64,000 bases of DNA. It comes from an uncultured Roseibium sp. GTDB taxonomy: Bacteria > Pseudomonadota > Alphaproteobacteria > Rhizobiales > Stappiaceae. Location: NCBI RefSeq assembly GCF_947499295.1, contig NZ_CANMNP010000003.1, positions 1 through 64,000 on the forward strand, read 5' to 3'. Position numbers and translations under genes: made by a program. The first letter of the stretch is position 1. The number at the start of each line of letters is the position of its first letter. This document shows, piece after piece, positions 1 to 7,819 of this stretch. The notes under the pieces are model-generated. The model did not search any database and was not told the DNA's origin. It saw nothing but the letters and a program-made list of their open reading frames with translations.

Positions 1-1460
1 GACTGAGCCGAACTTGTTGCCTTGTCGACAATTTCCATCGTGCGATTGACCTGCTGGGCAATCTCTTGAATGGACGCACCGAGCTCTTCTGCTGCGGATG
101 CAACCGACTGAACATTTTCTGATGCATTCCCGGAGGAAGTTGCTGCACCATTTGCCTGTCCTGAGGTGAGTTCGGCAATATCTGCCAGGTCACTGGCCGT
201 GTTGTTCAGTTGATCCATGTTGTCTGCTACTGAATCGAGCAACCCTCCGGATTCGTCCCTGAACGAGTTGATCAAACGGTCGATCTTGCGTTGCCGTTCA
301 ACCCGCTTCGCAGTCTCTTCGGCAGATTCCCCTTCCAGCCTCTGGCGTTCAACGGCATTGTCCTTGAAGATCTGAACAGCCTTAGCCATTTCACCAATTT
401 CGTCTTTGAAACCGGTCGCCGGGACCTCGGTATCGATACTGCCATCGGCCAGCTGCTGCATTGCAGCAGTCATGGAGTGGATTGGTTTGACAATGGATTT
501 CGCAATCACAGTCGCAGCAAAGACCGCGATCAACAGGCTCGCCACACCGATCGCAAGTTCCATCCGTTCTGTGGCCTGTATACTCGCAACGGCTTCCGGC
601 CCAAGCTGATCCTGATCGGCTTTCACGCTGAGTTTTACGTCTTCTACCGTTTTGGCAATCTGCGGTCCGATCTTGTCCAGCGTTCCTTGGATGATTTCGT
701 TTCTCGCCGTGATGTGCTCGACGACCAGTCCAAACGCTGAGCGGTACTCTTCAAGGCCAGACTGTGCGGCTTTTGCTGCGGCAACCCGATTGGGGTTCTG
801 TAGCTCTCCAAGCAGTGTGGCGAGCTCCTCAGCCGTTTTCTCAAACTCATTTTGAGTGCGCTCTGCCGATTCAGCATCATTGACGATCAGAAACTTCTGG
901 GCATAGAGCCTTCCAAGCAGAAAGCTCTCCTGAACACGCCCGGCCCAATAAGTTGCCGTCGCATCACCATCTTCAAAAGCGCTCACCGCAACTTTGGTGA
1001 TTTCCTTGCGAATTGCAGGACCTTTGTCGTTCAGGATTGCCACATCTTCGTTGCGCTTGGCTTGCAGGGCGATTACTTTTTCGAAACCGACGCCGTACTC
1101 ACCCAATGCGCCGCCGATCGACAGAATCCCCTTGGCACGCTCTGGATCCTGTATTTCGACTTCAGCTTCCTTGTGGAAAGACTGCGCCTTGGCGAGGCGC
1201 TCTTTGACGAGGTTAATCGCTGCCTCATCGCTTTTGATGACAAAGTCTTTCACGCCAAGTCGCGTCATCAACACGTTTGCCTGCAGGCGTCCTACCAGGT
1301 TGGTATCGCGAGCCAGGCCCCGATATTCCGAAAATGTCGTTTCTGAATTCGATAGACCGAAGTAACCCGTTCCCGCCAGCAGAGCCAGCAGAAGGATTAT
1401 GACGCCAAACCCAGCATAAATTCTTGGTCCAATCCTGACCGTACTCAAAAGTCGTTCCAT
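1..1460 (-). CDS. methyl-accepting chemotaxis protein (3' end outside window)
   Basis: This is a membrane chemoreceptor that would signal to CheA/CheW. About 486 residues are in the window, and the frame runs off position 1 without a stop. A first transmembrane helix lies near residues 15-33 (VIILLLALLAG). It is followed by a long, mostly helical periplasmic region of about 270 residues that resembles a helical bimodular sensor, and a second helix (ASLLIAVFAATVIA) near residue 310. A HAMP domain follows (KSIVKPI, then DEIGEMAKAVQIFKDN), and the methylation/signalling helices begin near the window edge (SAAEELGASIQEIAQQV). The start is ATG at 1460, preceded by an AAGAGGTG ribosome site. The ligand cannot be told from the sequence. 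Confidence 0.93.
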   Translation of the reverse strand, partial: MERLLSTVRIGPRIYAGFGVIILLLALLAGTGYFGLSNSETTFSEYRGLARDTNLVGRLQANVLMTRLGVKDFVIKSDEAAINLVKERLAKAQSFHKEAEVEIQDPERAKGILSIGGALGEYGVGFEKVIALQAKRNEDVAILNDKGPAIRKEITKVAVSAFEDGDATATYWAGRVQESFLLGRLYAQKFLIVNDAESAERTQNEFEKTAEELATLLGELQNPNRVAAAKAAQSGLEEYRSAFGLVVEHITARNEIIQGTLDKIGPQIAKTVEDVKLSVKADQDQLGPEAVASIQATERMELAIGVASLLIAVFAATVIAKSIVKPIHSMTAAMQQLADGSIDTEVPATGFKDEIGEMAKAVQIFKDNAVERQRLEGESAEETAKRVERQRKIDRLINSFRDESGGLLDSVADNMDQLNNTASDLADIAELTSGQANGAATSSGNASENVQSVASAAEELGASIQEIAQQVNRTMEIVDKATSSAQ

Positions 1461-1635
1461 GCCCCACACCTCTTAGCATCACGAACTGCAAATAAAATCT
1501 TGAGGTGATTAAGAGTTTCTGGGCTTAACAAACTGATAAATTTGATGTTTTTGGCTTCAGATGCAACCCAGACGTTATCTGGGCGTACGATTTCTCAAAA
1601 ATCAAATATCAGAGGGTGTAACTGGTTACGTTGAA

Positions 1636-1661
1636 TTGCCTAAGTATTAGCACTTAGGCAA
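1636..1661. repeat. perfect 10-bp inverted repeat
   Basis: The arms TTGCCTAAGT and ACTTAGGCAA are separated by six bases. No T run follows on either strand, so it looks more like a binding site or mRNA hairpin than a terminator. It lies about 180 bp upstream of the MCP start. Confidence 0.5.
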
Positions 1662-1735
1662 AATCGGTTTTGGAAACCCCCGACCGCCAATCTGGCAAAA
1701 CCATCAATTTGACCGGCTCATTTTGCGCGAAATCG

Positions 1736-1752
1736 AATCAATCGGATTGATT
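1736..1752. repeat. 17-bp perfect palindrome
   Basis: AATCAATC and GATTGATT flank a single central base. This is a possible operator in the gap between leuA and the chemoreceptor gene. No regulator can be named from the sequence. Confidence 0.4.
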
Positions 1753-1821
1753 GTTTTGAAGGAAATGGCCTGGATCGAGCAGGCAGGCTTTTGTGCTGGT
1801 TCGAGCTCGAGAGGCTCAAAC

Positions 1822-1856
1822 AACAAACAAAAAGGGCCGCGATCCGTGGCCCTTTC
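1822..1856 (-). terminator. rho-independent terminator of leuA
   Basis: On the minus strand the arms AAAGGGCC and GGCCCTTT enclose a nine-base loop, followed by a T-rich tail (TTTTTGTTTG). It begins about 20 bases after the leuA stop codon. Confidence 0.85.
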
Positions 1857-1876
1857 CGTTCTATTTGTTCTACTGG

Positions 1877-3433
1877 CTAAACAGCAGCAAGAGCGCCGGG
1901 GTTGCCGGTCTGTTGGCGCAGAGCCAGTTTGTTGACGGCCGAAACGTAGGCACGGGCGGATGCTACCAAGGTGTCTGTGTCCGCTCCCTTGCCGGTCGCG
2001 ATGCGACCATCGGCTTCCAGCCGGACCGAAACTTCCGCCTGCGCGTCTGTTCCTTCAGTCACGGCATGCACCTGGTAGAGCGACAATGTCGCCTCATGCG
2101 GCACGATCGCCTTGATCGCGTTGAAGGTCGCATCGACAGGCCCGTCACCGGTCGCTTCCTTGGTGATGTGTTGACCGTTGACATCCATCGTCAGGATTGC
2201 CTTTTGCGGCCCGCCTGTTCCGGCGATGACCGTCAGGGCAATCACTTTCGTGCTTTCGCCCAGGATGTTGATTTCATCCTCGACCAGTGCCTCGATGTCC
2301 TCGTCATAAACATGCTTCTTGCGGTCGGCCAGGTCCTTGAAGCGGCGGAAAGCGTCCTGCAGCGCATTGTCGCCCAGCTCGAAGCCCAATTCGCGCAGCT
2401 TGTCGCGGAAGGCGTGACGGCCCGAATGTTTGCCCATGACCAGGGACGTTGCTTTCACCCCGACATCTTCAGGGCGCATGATTTCGTAAGTTTCGGCATT
2501 CTTCAGCATGCCGTCCTGGTGAATGCCGCTCTCATGCGCAAAGGCGTTCTTCCCGACAATCGCCTTGTTGTATTGCACGGCAAAACCGGATGCTCCGGCG
2601 ACCATCTTGGAGGCTCGAACCAGGAATTTCGGATCAATCTGCGTCGTATAGGGCAGGATGTCACCGCGGGTCCGAACGGCCATCACGATTTCTTCCAGTG
2701 AGGCATTTCCTGCCCGTTCTCCGAGGCCATTGATCGTGCACTCGATCTGGCGAGCACCGCCAGCGACACCGGCCAGCGAGTTGGCGACTGCCAGCCCCAG
2801 GTCGTCATGACAATGGACGGAGAAAATCGCCTTCTCGCTGTTGGGAACACGTTCACGGATCTGCTCGAACATGGCCTTGTATTCCTCCGGGGTAGCATAG
2901 CCAACCGTGTCGGGCAGATTGATCGTGGTAGCGCCGCATTTGATCGCGGCTTCAACGCACCTGCACAAATAGTCGATCGGGGTGCGGGTCGCGTCCATGG
3001 CGGACCATTCCACATCTTCGATCAGGTTGCGGGAGCGGGTCACCGTGTCGGTGATGATCTCCATCACCTCGTCTTCCGTCTTGTTCATCTGGAACTTCAG
3101 ATGAATAGGCGATGTGGAGACAAAGGTATGGATTCGGCCTTTTTCAGCATGTTTGACCGCTTCCCCACAGCGGTCGATATCGGCATGGACCGCTCTGGCG
3201 AGACCTGCAATGACGGAGTTCTTGGAGCGCTTTGCGATCTCGCTGACGGCTTCAAAGTCACCATTTGAGGCAATCGGGAAGCCCGCTTCAATGATGTCGA
3301 CGCCCATGTCGTCGAGGATTTCAGCGATCTGCAGCTTCTCTTCCAGTGTCATCGACGCGCCGGGCGACTGTTCTCCATCGCGCAAGGTGGTGTCGAAGAT
3401 GCGGATTTGATCCTTCTCAGGAGTGGCAGTCAT
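1877..3433 (-). CDS. leuA: 2-isopropylmalate synthase
   Basis: The enzyme condenses acetyl-CoA with 2-oxoisovalerate, the committed step of leucine synthesis, in the cytoplasm. The product has 518 residues, the normal length for the E. coli-type enzyme. The N-terminal TIM barrel carries DTTLRDGEQSPG (from residue 14) and the metal-binding HCHDD near residue 207. The C-terminal LeuA dimerisation/regulatory domain (about 370-510) contains the GTGGPQKA segment expected for leucine feedback control. The start ATG at 3433 is followed by TATPEKDQIRIFDTTLRDG. A leader peptide with Leu codon runs lies 137 bases upstream, which suggests attenuation by leucine supply. The gene stands alone and has its own terminator. 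Confidence 0.97.
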   Translation of the reverse strand: MTATPEKDQIRIFDTTLRDGEQSPGASMTLEEKLQIAEILDDMGVDIIEAGFPIASNGDFEAVSEIAKRSKNSVIAGLARAVHADIDRCGEAVKHAEKGRIHTFVSTSPIHLKFQMNKTEDEVMEIITDTVTRSRNLIEDVEWSAMDATRTPIDYLCRCVEAAIKCGATTINLPDTVGYATPEEYKAMFEQIRERVPNSEKAIFSVHCHDDLGLAVANSLAGVAGGARQIECTINGLGERAGNASLEEIVMAVRTRGDILPYTTQIDPKFLVRASKMVAGASGFAVQYNKAIVGKNAFAHESGIHQDGMLKNAETYEIMRPEDVGVKATSLVMGKHSGRHAFRDKLRELGFELGDNALQDAFRRFKDLADRKKHVYDEDIEALVEDEINILGESTKVIALTVIAGTGGPQKAILTMDVNGQHITKEATGDGPVDATFNAIKAIVPHEATLSLYQVHAVTEGTDAQAEVSVRLEADGRIATGKGADTDTLVASARAYVSAVNKLALRQQTGNPGALAAV

Positions 3434-3525
3434 GTCGTTTCGTCCCAGTCTTGGATCGGGCCGTTCTGCAATTGATGGAACCTGGGCGCGCGATCCGGAT
3501 TTCGTGATGCGTTTTCAAAGTGTCT

Positions 3526-3577
3526 CCCCTAAGTGCCCGTTCCGCTATTTACCTGCGGAGCAGCCGACGCTCAGGGG
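3526..3577 (-). promoter_or_regulatory. possible attenuator hairpin between leader peptide and leuA
   Basis: In the minus-strand transcript, CCCCUGAG (overlapping the leader stop codon) can pair over eight bases with CUUAGGGG about 36 bases downstream. Smaller hairpins such as CUGC-UCC-GCAG can form inside the loop. No U tract follows, so if this is an attenuator it would work through Rho or translation rather than intrinsic termination. The structure was drawn by hand, not computed. Confidence 0.4.
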
Positions 3578-3669
3578 CATCTAAGAAGGAGGAGATCGCC
3601 AAGTAGAAGGAGGCCGCGCGCGGTCCGCGCGTTAACAGAAGAGCCGGAAATGTCGCTTGCCGCGATCAT
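3571..3669 (-). CDS. leucine-rich leader peptide of leuA
   Basis: This is a 32-codon reading frame from ATG at 3669 to TGA at 3571. Its C-terminal half reads GLLLLGDLLLLRCP: two blocks of four consecutive Leu codons (CTC CTT CTA CTT, then CTC CTC CTT CTT). An in-frame TGA lies eight codons upstream of the ATG, so the frame is self-contained. It sits directly upstream of leuA on the same strand. Ribosome stalling on Leu codons when charged tRNA-Leu is scarce is the classical attenuation mechanism for leu operons. That role is inferred here from the codon runs and position. The ribosome site is weak. Confidence 0.75.
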   Translation of the reverse strand: MIAASDISGSSVNARTARGLLLLGDLLLLRCP

Positions 3670-3743
3670 GGATCTGTCTTTGGCCTTTGATCATCTTCAA
3701 ATTGCGTCTATCGAGGTTCGCTTAAAAGCGTGACCTGACAGTT

Positions 3744-3756
3744 AACGAAATTCGTT
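3744..3756. repeat. 13-bp palindrome upstream of the leuA leader
   Basis: AACGAA and TTCGTT flank one base, about 75 bp upstream of the leader start codon. It may be a regulator site in the leuA promoter, but no specific factor can be assigned. Confidence 0.3.
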
Positions 3757-3842
3757 CTTAAGGCAGGTTTTCATCCGATGCAACAGAGTTTTGCCAGGCG
3801 GGAAACAGGAAGCTTTCCTCCGTCCGGCAATTGGACACGCCG

Positions 3843-4082
3843 TCACCTGCCATTTCCGCCCTTGGGTTGTCCGTATTCATCGGCAAAGTCGTGCATGACT
3901 TTTTGGAATTTTGCACCATCGACGACTTCATCGAAGTTTTCCAAAATTATGCTCAGCAAATAGTTGTTGCCGTAGTGCCATTCATCATTCAGTGCGCGTA
4001 GGCGGCGATAAGCCTCCGCCGTCAGGGCCGCATTGAAGCGATTTGGCAATGGGAGGCGCTTAGGCTTTGCTGGCATCTTCAT
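3843..4082 (-). CDS. hypothetical protein of 79 residues overlapping the sigma factor gene
   Basis: I do not recognise this protein. It is basic at the N-terminus (MKMPAKPKRLPLPNRF), followed by helical segments (TAEAYRRLRALNDEWHYG, LLSIILENFDEVV). That is compatible with a small DNA-binding or ribbon-helix-helix-like fold, but this is not established. The start at 4082 is chosen because GTGGAG lies six bases upstream. It overlaps the last 23 bases of the ECF sigma gene on the same strand, so translation is probably coupled. A longer frame without a good ribosome site reaches 4229. Confidence 0.5.
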   Translation of the reverse strand: MKMPAKPKRLPLPNRFNAALTAEAYRRLRALNDEWHYGNNYLLSIILENFDEVVDGAKFQKVMHDFADEYGQPKGGNGR

Positions 4083-4887
4083 TTTCTCCACATCCTGAAA
4101 GGGGTTCCACTGAGCCTTCTCCAGCATCCTCAATTTGCTTCGTCCGACGCCAAAAGATGTCATGGAGGCTCGACATTGTTCCCGGTTCTGCAGCGCGCAC
4201 AACAGCCATTCGATCTGCAAAGTCGTCAATTTCAGGAAAGAGTGTCTTTGCTCCCGTTGCGCCTGCCGCCATTTTAAGTCCCGCGCACTGGTGGCAGATG
4301 CCTTTTTTATTTACGAGGGCGCAGAGCCCTTCGAACTTGTCCTGCATGGCCGTTCGAGCCGCGGACAGGCGATGACGCAATACACTATCGGACACTCCAA
4401 GCACTGTCGATGCTTCGCGAGAAGACAGATCAAGAACGTCTCGCAAGACAAGCGCGGCCTGTTCATCTGCAGGCAAGGACCTGCCGACACAGGTAAAGCA
4501 ATAGGCAACATGCTGCTGAACGTCGTAGGAAAATTCCGGATCGGACAGTGCTGTCATCACTTCGCCTGACAGATCCTGCGAACTGGCACAAAGGTTCGCA
4601 TAGGCAACCTGCGCTTCGGTTCGCCAACGTTTTTGAGTGCGTAAATGGTCAACGGCTGCGCGGGTGGCGATGGATGTCACCCAGGTTGAAAACAGCGATT
4701 TTTCTTCAAAGGTCGTGATGCGTGTCCAGGCCTTCGTTACGGTTTCCTGGAGAATGTCCTCACTGTCTTCCGGATGCCCTATCAGCCGCCGAACAATCCT
4801 GCGCAACTGGGGAAGTTCGGCGCTCAGCAGTTCCGTGAAAGCTTGCCTGTCACCTTTTTTTGCCTTTTTGATCAAGCTGTCACACAT
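4060..4887 (-). CDS. ECF-type RNA polymerase sigma factor with C-terminal extension
   Basis: The product has 275 residues. Region 2 lies in roughly the first 90 (AFTELLSAELPQLRRIVRRL, GHPEDSEDILQETVTKAWTRI, then FSTWVTSIATRAAVDHLR), and region 4 lies near 140-190 (LPADEQAALVLRDVLDLSSREASTVLGVS). After region 4 there are about 85 further residues with a C-x-x-C pair (GICHQCAGLK). Most ECF factors are near 190 residues, so the extension may be a built-in regulatory domain replacing an anti-sigma factor. The start at 4887 has GAAGGGA upstream. The first codons overlap the end of the upstream membrane protein gene, so the two are likely one operon with coupled translation. Confidence 0.85.
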   Translation of the reverse strand: MCDSLIKKAKKGDRQAFTELLSAELPQLRRIVRRLIGHPEDSEDILQETVTKAWTRITTFEEKSLFSTWVTSIATRAAVDHLRTQKRWRTEAQVAYANLCASSQDLSGEVMTALSDPEFSYDVQQHVAYCFTCVGRSLPADEQAALVLRDVLDLSSREASTVLGVSDSVLRHRLSAARTAMQDKFEGLCALVNKKGICHQCAGLKMAAGATGAKTLFPEIDDFADRMAVVRAAEPGTMSSLHDIFWRRTKQIEDAGEGSVEPLSGCGENEDASKA

Positions 4888-5305
4888 GACTCGGATCCCT
4901 TCTACAGGCGACGCCGCCGAATATTGCAGCAAACCCGAACAGTCCCAAGCCAGGCAATGCGTCGGCAATGGAAAGATAGCCCGGCAAGATGAGAAACAAA
5001 ACGAGCCCGAGTTCAACCGCCGCAACCAGCATTGTGTTCAGCGTCAGCCCGACTTGGGAGTTTGACCAGTTGAATTTCAGCGCGACAAAAATGGATGTCA
5101 GCCCGCTGATTGCCAAAAGATAGGCGAAATAGGAAAGGATGCCGCCAGCAGCGGCAGGTAGTGCGGCACCGTCATGACCATAGATCATGTAACCGGCTCC
5201 AGGTCCTGATGTGTGGGTGGTGATCAGAATGTAGGCTGCCCCGACAACATGAAGCAGTCCCCAAAGACAAAAGCCGATCGCACCAAATCTTGCGTATGAC
5301 ATCAT
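4880..5305 (-). CDS. small four-helix membrane protein
   Basis: The product has 141 residues and about four hydrophobic segments: IGFCLWGLLHVVGAAYIL, LSYFAYLLAISGLTSIFVAL, LVAAVELGLVLFLILPGYL and GLGLFGFAAIFGGVA. No catalytic motif is visible. The start at 5305 is preferred because GGAGA precedes it; an upstream ATG at 5326 lacks a ribosome site. Its stop overlaps the start of the ECF sigma gene, so a sensing or membrane-tethering partner role is possible but unproven. Confidence 0.75.
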   Translation of the reverse strand: MMSYARFGAIGFCLWGLLHVVGAAYILITTHTSGPGAGYMIYGHDGAALPAAAGGILSYFAYLLAISGLTSIFVALKFNWSNSQVGLTLNTMLVAAVELGLVLFLILPGYLSIADALPGLGLFGFAAIFGGVACRRDPSHV

Positions 5306-5335
5306 GAAATCTCCAATTGGTTTCATGATGTTTGA

Positions 5336-5362
5336 CGTTGGCAGCTTGAATTTCCGCCAACG
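5336..5362. repeat. inverted repeat upstream of the membrane protein/sigma operon
   Basis: CGTTGGC and GCCAACG are perfect 7-base arms separated by 13 bases. They lie 31-57 bp upstream of the first start codon of the operon, where an operator or promoter element would be expected. Confidence 0.4.
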
Positions 5363-5410
5363 CATTGATTTCATTTAATCCCATGAAGAGGGTGGCTTGC
5401 CGAACTGGTG

Positions 5411-6127
5411 CTAATCCCCTGTTCCATAGGTGTCGCGCCGCTTCACCCAGGCCTGCGCGTAAGGCAGGTCGTCTTCATGCCGGCCCAGATGGGTCAGATC
5501 CAGCAGATTGTAGGCCATGTTCAAGATGTCGAGGCCCCGCCCATAAGTGGAGTAGCTATGGGCGACACGACCATCTTCGAGCTTGATAAAGGAACTCACA
5601 CCCGGCAACTCCTCGGTGCCCACGGGTTGGCCGGAATAGTTGTAGCCGCGTCCTGCCGGATCTTCCTTGCCGGGGAACGTCACTCCGAAATCGTTGTTGA
5701 AGCTGCTCCCCTGGGAAGAGACCCAGTCGAACGTCCAGCCCATACGTGTTCGGTAAGCTTCGAGTTTTTCCAAAGGTGCACTGGAGATTGAAATCAGTGC
5801 CGTGTCCCGGGCTGCCAAATGGACATCGAGCCGCTCGTAATTGTCCGCCCAGAAGGAGCAGCTCGGGCAGCCTTCCTCCCAATTCTCGCCGAACATGAAG
5901 TGATAGACAACGAGCTGTTTTTGCGATCCGAACAGGTCTGACAGGCTTTTTTGACCATCCCTTGTGTCAAAAACGTAGTCTTCATTCACGAGTACAAGCG
6001 GTAAGTCGCGGCGCGCAGCTGAAAGCCGGTCGCGCTCCCTGGTGAAAGCCTTTTCCTTTGCCAGTAGCGCCTTGCGTGCTTCAAGCCATTGGTCTCGATT
6101 GACGATCTGTGGTGATGACATTTTCAT
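5411..6127 (-). CDS. DUF899 thioredoxin-like family protein
   Basis: The 238-residue product has the family hallmarks: VNRDQWLEARKALLAKEKAFTR near the N-terminus, LVVYHFMFGENWEEGCPSCSFWADN with a CPSC pair near residue 88, and GRGLDILNMAYNLLDLTHLGRHE near the end. Members have a thioredoxin-like fold; their substrate is not established. The start codon overlaps the stop of the SRPBCC gene by four bases, and that gene follows an ArsR repressor, so the three form one operon. A thiol- or xenobiotic-related function is inferred from context. Confidence 0.88.
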   Translation of the reverse strand: MKMSSPQIVNRDQWLEARKALLAKEKAFTRERDRLSAARRDLPLVLVNEDYVFDTRDGQKSLSDLFGSQKQLVVYHFMFGENWEEGCPSCSFWADNYERLDVHLAARDTALISISSAPLEKLEAYRTRMGWTFDWVSSQGSSFNNDFGVTFPGKEDPAGRGYNYSGQPVGTEELPGVSSFIKLEDGRVAHSYSTYGRGLDILNMAYNLLDLTHLGRHEDDLPYAQAWVKRRDTYGTGD

Positions 6128-6636
6128 TCTCCCGGTATGTGTTCCATTTCCTTGACGAAATCAGAGAGGCGCTCGAAACATCCGTTCCAGCCGCCACCAA
6201 CGCCGTGTCGCGCGTCTTCGGTCTTGATGGCTTCATGAGAAAGCCTGACCTCAGTGGCCTTGCCTGCAGCCGTGAAAGTTACGGCAACCTTTGATGTGTC
6301 GGTCGTTTCGCGCGTGCCGTCGGCAAATTCCTTCACGTGACGCCAGCTGAATTCGAGCCGGTTGGGAGGGTCGATGACAAGATATTCACCCTCGAAGTGA
6401 ATCTGCTTTTCGTCGGTTTTATCAATCACAAAGCACCATTTGCCGCCGATCTTCAGATCGATCTCGACCTGCTCAAGCGCGCCGGCTTTCGGAATGAACC
6501 AGCAGCTGACATCATTCGGATCGGTAAAGGCTCGAAAAACCCGCTCCGGAGCCGCCCTGAACAAACCCTCCACGATGATCGGATCCCGCCCTGGTTCCGA
6601 CTTCAGAAACTCCTTGGCAGTCTGTTGGACAGTCAT
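6124..6636 (-). CDS. SRPBCC (AHSA1-like) domain protein
   Basis: The 170-residue product is of the activator-of-Hsp90 C-terminal-like START fold. Typical elements are RAAPERVFRAFTDPNDVSCWF (binding-pocket entry), KIGGKWCFVID and LEFSWRHV. These proteins often bind hydrophobic ligands and are commonly paired with ArsR regulators, as here. ATG at 6636 was chosen; an in-frame TTG nine bases upstream would overlap the ArsR stop. Confidence 0.88.
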   Translation of the reverse strand: MTVQQTAKEFLKSEPGRDPIIVEGLFRAAPERVFRAFTDPNDVSCWFIPKAGALEQVEIDLKIGGKWCFVIDKTDEKQIHFEGEYLVIDPPNRLEFSWRHVKEFADGTRETTDTSKVAVTFTAAGKATEVRLSHEAIKTEDARHGVGGGWNGCFERLSDFVKEMEHIPGE

Positions 6637-6641
6637 CTCTT

Positions 6642-6971
6642 TCAATCCTCTTTGGCAAGATGGCGGGCAAGGGCATCGAAGCGGTCAATCCAGAAGGCTT
6701 CGTACTTCTGAAGCCAGTCTACGGCTTCCTTGATCGGGGCTCCGCGGAGCCGGCAATGCCTGGTTCGTCCGCGCTTTTCGACTTCGACCAGCCCGGCATC
6801 GGACAGGACCCGCAAGTGTTTGGAAACCGCCGTCAGCGACATGTTGAACGGCTCGGCAAGGTCGGAAAGTGTCGTTTCACCAGTTGCCAACCGCGAGACA
6901 ATGGCACGCCGTGTGCCATCGCTGAGTGCAGAGAAGGTAGCGTCTAATTGGGGCATCTGAAGCGCAGTCAT
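6642..6971 (-). CDS. ArsR-family transcriptional regulator
   Basis: The 109-residue winged-helix protein contains FSALSDGTRRAIVSRLATGE, the recognition helix region FNMSLTAVSKHLRVLSDAGLV and the wing VEKRGRTRHCRL. The metal-site cysteines of classical ArsR/SmtB are absent, which fits the subgroup paired with SRPBCC genes. It is the first gene of the ArsR-SRPBCC-DUF899 operon. A strong inverted repeat 16 bp upstream is its likely operator. ATG at 6956 is an alternative start. Confidence 0.9.
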   Translation of the reverse strand: MTALQMPQLDATFSALSDGTRRAIVSRLATGETTLSDLAEPFNMSLTAVSKHLRVLSDAGLVEVEKRGRTRHCRLRGAPIKEAVDWLQKYEAFWIDRFDALARHLAKED

Positions 6972-6986
6972 AAAGTGAACCTTTTG

Positions 6987-7018
6987 GTTGACTATCATCT
7001 AATTTCATTATAGTCAAC
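6987..7018. promoter_or_regulatory. inverted-repeat operator between arsR and the GST gene
   Basis: GTTGACTAT and ATAGTCAAC are perfect 9-base arms with a 14-base spacer. They lie in the divergent promoter region of the ArsR operon and the glutathione transferase gene. The site could control both directions. Confidence 0.65.
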
Positions 7019-7110
7019 TGATTGGTTGAGTAAAGGCGCGCTGAATGCCGAATGCTCAACAGGGTCAGCCCGGAGTATGTTGAGAGCGACCCGACAAAGG
7101 AGTGGATGAG

Positions 7111-7761
7111 ATGAAGCTTTATGTAACCGACCTGTCTCCCAACAGCAGGCGCGTGATCGCTGCTGTCGGTCATCTTGGTTTCGATGGAGAGACCGAGATC
7201 CAGAAATACGACCTGATAAAAGGGGAGCACCGCTCAGATGAACTCAAGGCGGTCAATCCCAATCAAAAAGTGCCTGTTCTGGTCGATGGCGATTTCAGTC
7301 TCTGGGAAGCCAACCCGATCATGATCTACCTTGGCGAACGTGCGGGTGACGAGGCGTTTTGTCCAACAGACAGCCGTGGCCGCATTGAGGTGCTGCGCTG
7401 GATGTCCTGGGAAGTTCAACACTTCAATCGTGCTCTCGGAGACATTGTCTGGGAGACAGTCGCCAAGCAAGTGTTTGGCTTTGGTGCGCCCGACACTGCC
7501 AAGATTGAGGCAGGTCAGGAGAATTTCCGCAGGTTTGCTGAGGTCTTGGAAAATCACCTGGTGGATCGAAATTTCGTCCTTGGGGATGATTTGACGATCG
7601 CCGACTTTGCCGTCGGTAGCCATTCCGCCTTGGCAATGCATCCTCAATCCCAGGTGCCTCTAGAGGAATTTACGAGGGTCAACGCTTATCTTGAACGCCT
7701 CGAGGCCGTTCCGGCATGGGCTGCAACCGCTCCCAAGCCCCGCGCGGAAGCAGCGGAATAG
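7111..7761 (+). CDS. glutathione S-transferase family protein
   Basis: The product has 216 residues. The N-terminal thioredoxin-like domain (1-80) carries SPNSRRVIAAVGHLGF, NQKVPVLVDGDFSLWEANPIMIYL with the cis-Pro and the E-A/S glutathione-binding turn. The all-helical C-terminal domain contains the N-capping box region LGDDLTIADFAVGS. It would conjugate or reduce electrophiles in the cytosol. ATG at 7111 has AAAGGAG upstream. It is divergent from the ArsR operon, and the shared operator suggests joint induction. Confidence 0.92.
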   Translation: MKLYVTDLSPNSRRVIAAVGHLGFDGETEIQKYDLIKGEHRSDELKAVNPNQKVPVLVDGDFSLWEANPIMIYLGERAGDEAFCPTDSRGRIEVLRWMSWEVQHFNRALGDIVWETVAKQVFGFGAPDTAKIEAGQENFRRFAEVLENHLVDRNFVLGDDLTIADFAVGSHSALAMHPQSQVPLEEFTRVNAYLERLEAVPAWAATAPKPRAEAAE

Positions 7762-7793
7762 CTCGTTTAAACGAACAGCCATTGCTGCAGTCA

Positions 7794-7818
7794 AGGCCAG
7801 CCTCTAGGCTGGCTTTGT
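7794..7818 (+). terminator. probable terminator after the GST gene
   Basis: GCCAGCC-TCTA-GGCTGGC is followed by TTTGT. It ends directly at the start codon of the next gene, so it also occupies that gene's ribosome-binding region. Confidence 0.6.
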
Positions 7819-7819
7819 C

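Larger units (their letters stand above)
1461..1876. other. intergenic region between MCP gene and leuA
   Basis: No convincing gene is seen in these 416 bases. They hold the MCP ribosome site, two perfect inverted repeats (listed separately) and the leuA terminator. The MCP promoter must lie here, but no -35/-10 pair stands out. Confidence 0.6.

Noticed and set aside
1793-2701. 302-codon open frame on the plus strand opposite leuA
   Set aside because: It lies entirely antisense to a clear LeuA protein, has no recognisable motif or ribosome site, and is explained by the GC-rich codon pattern of leuA.
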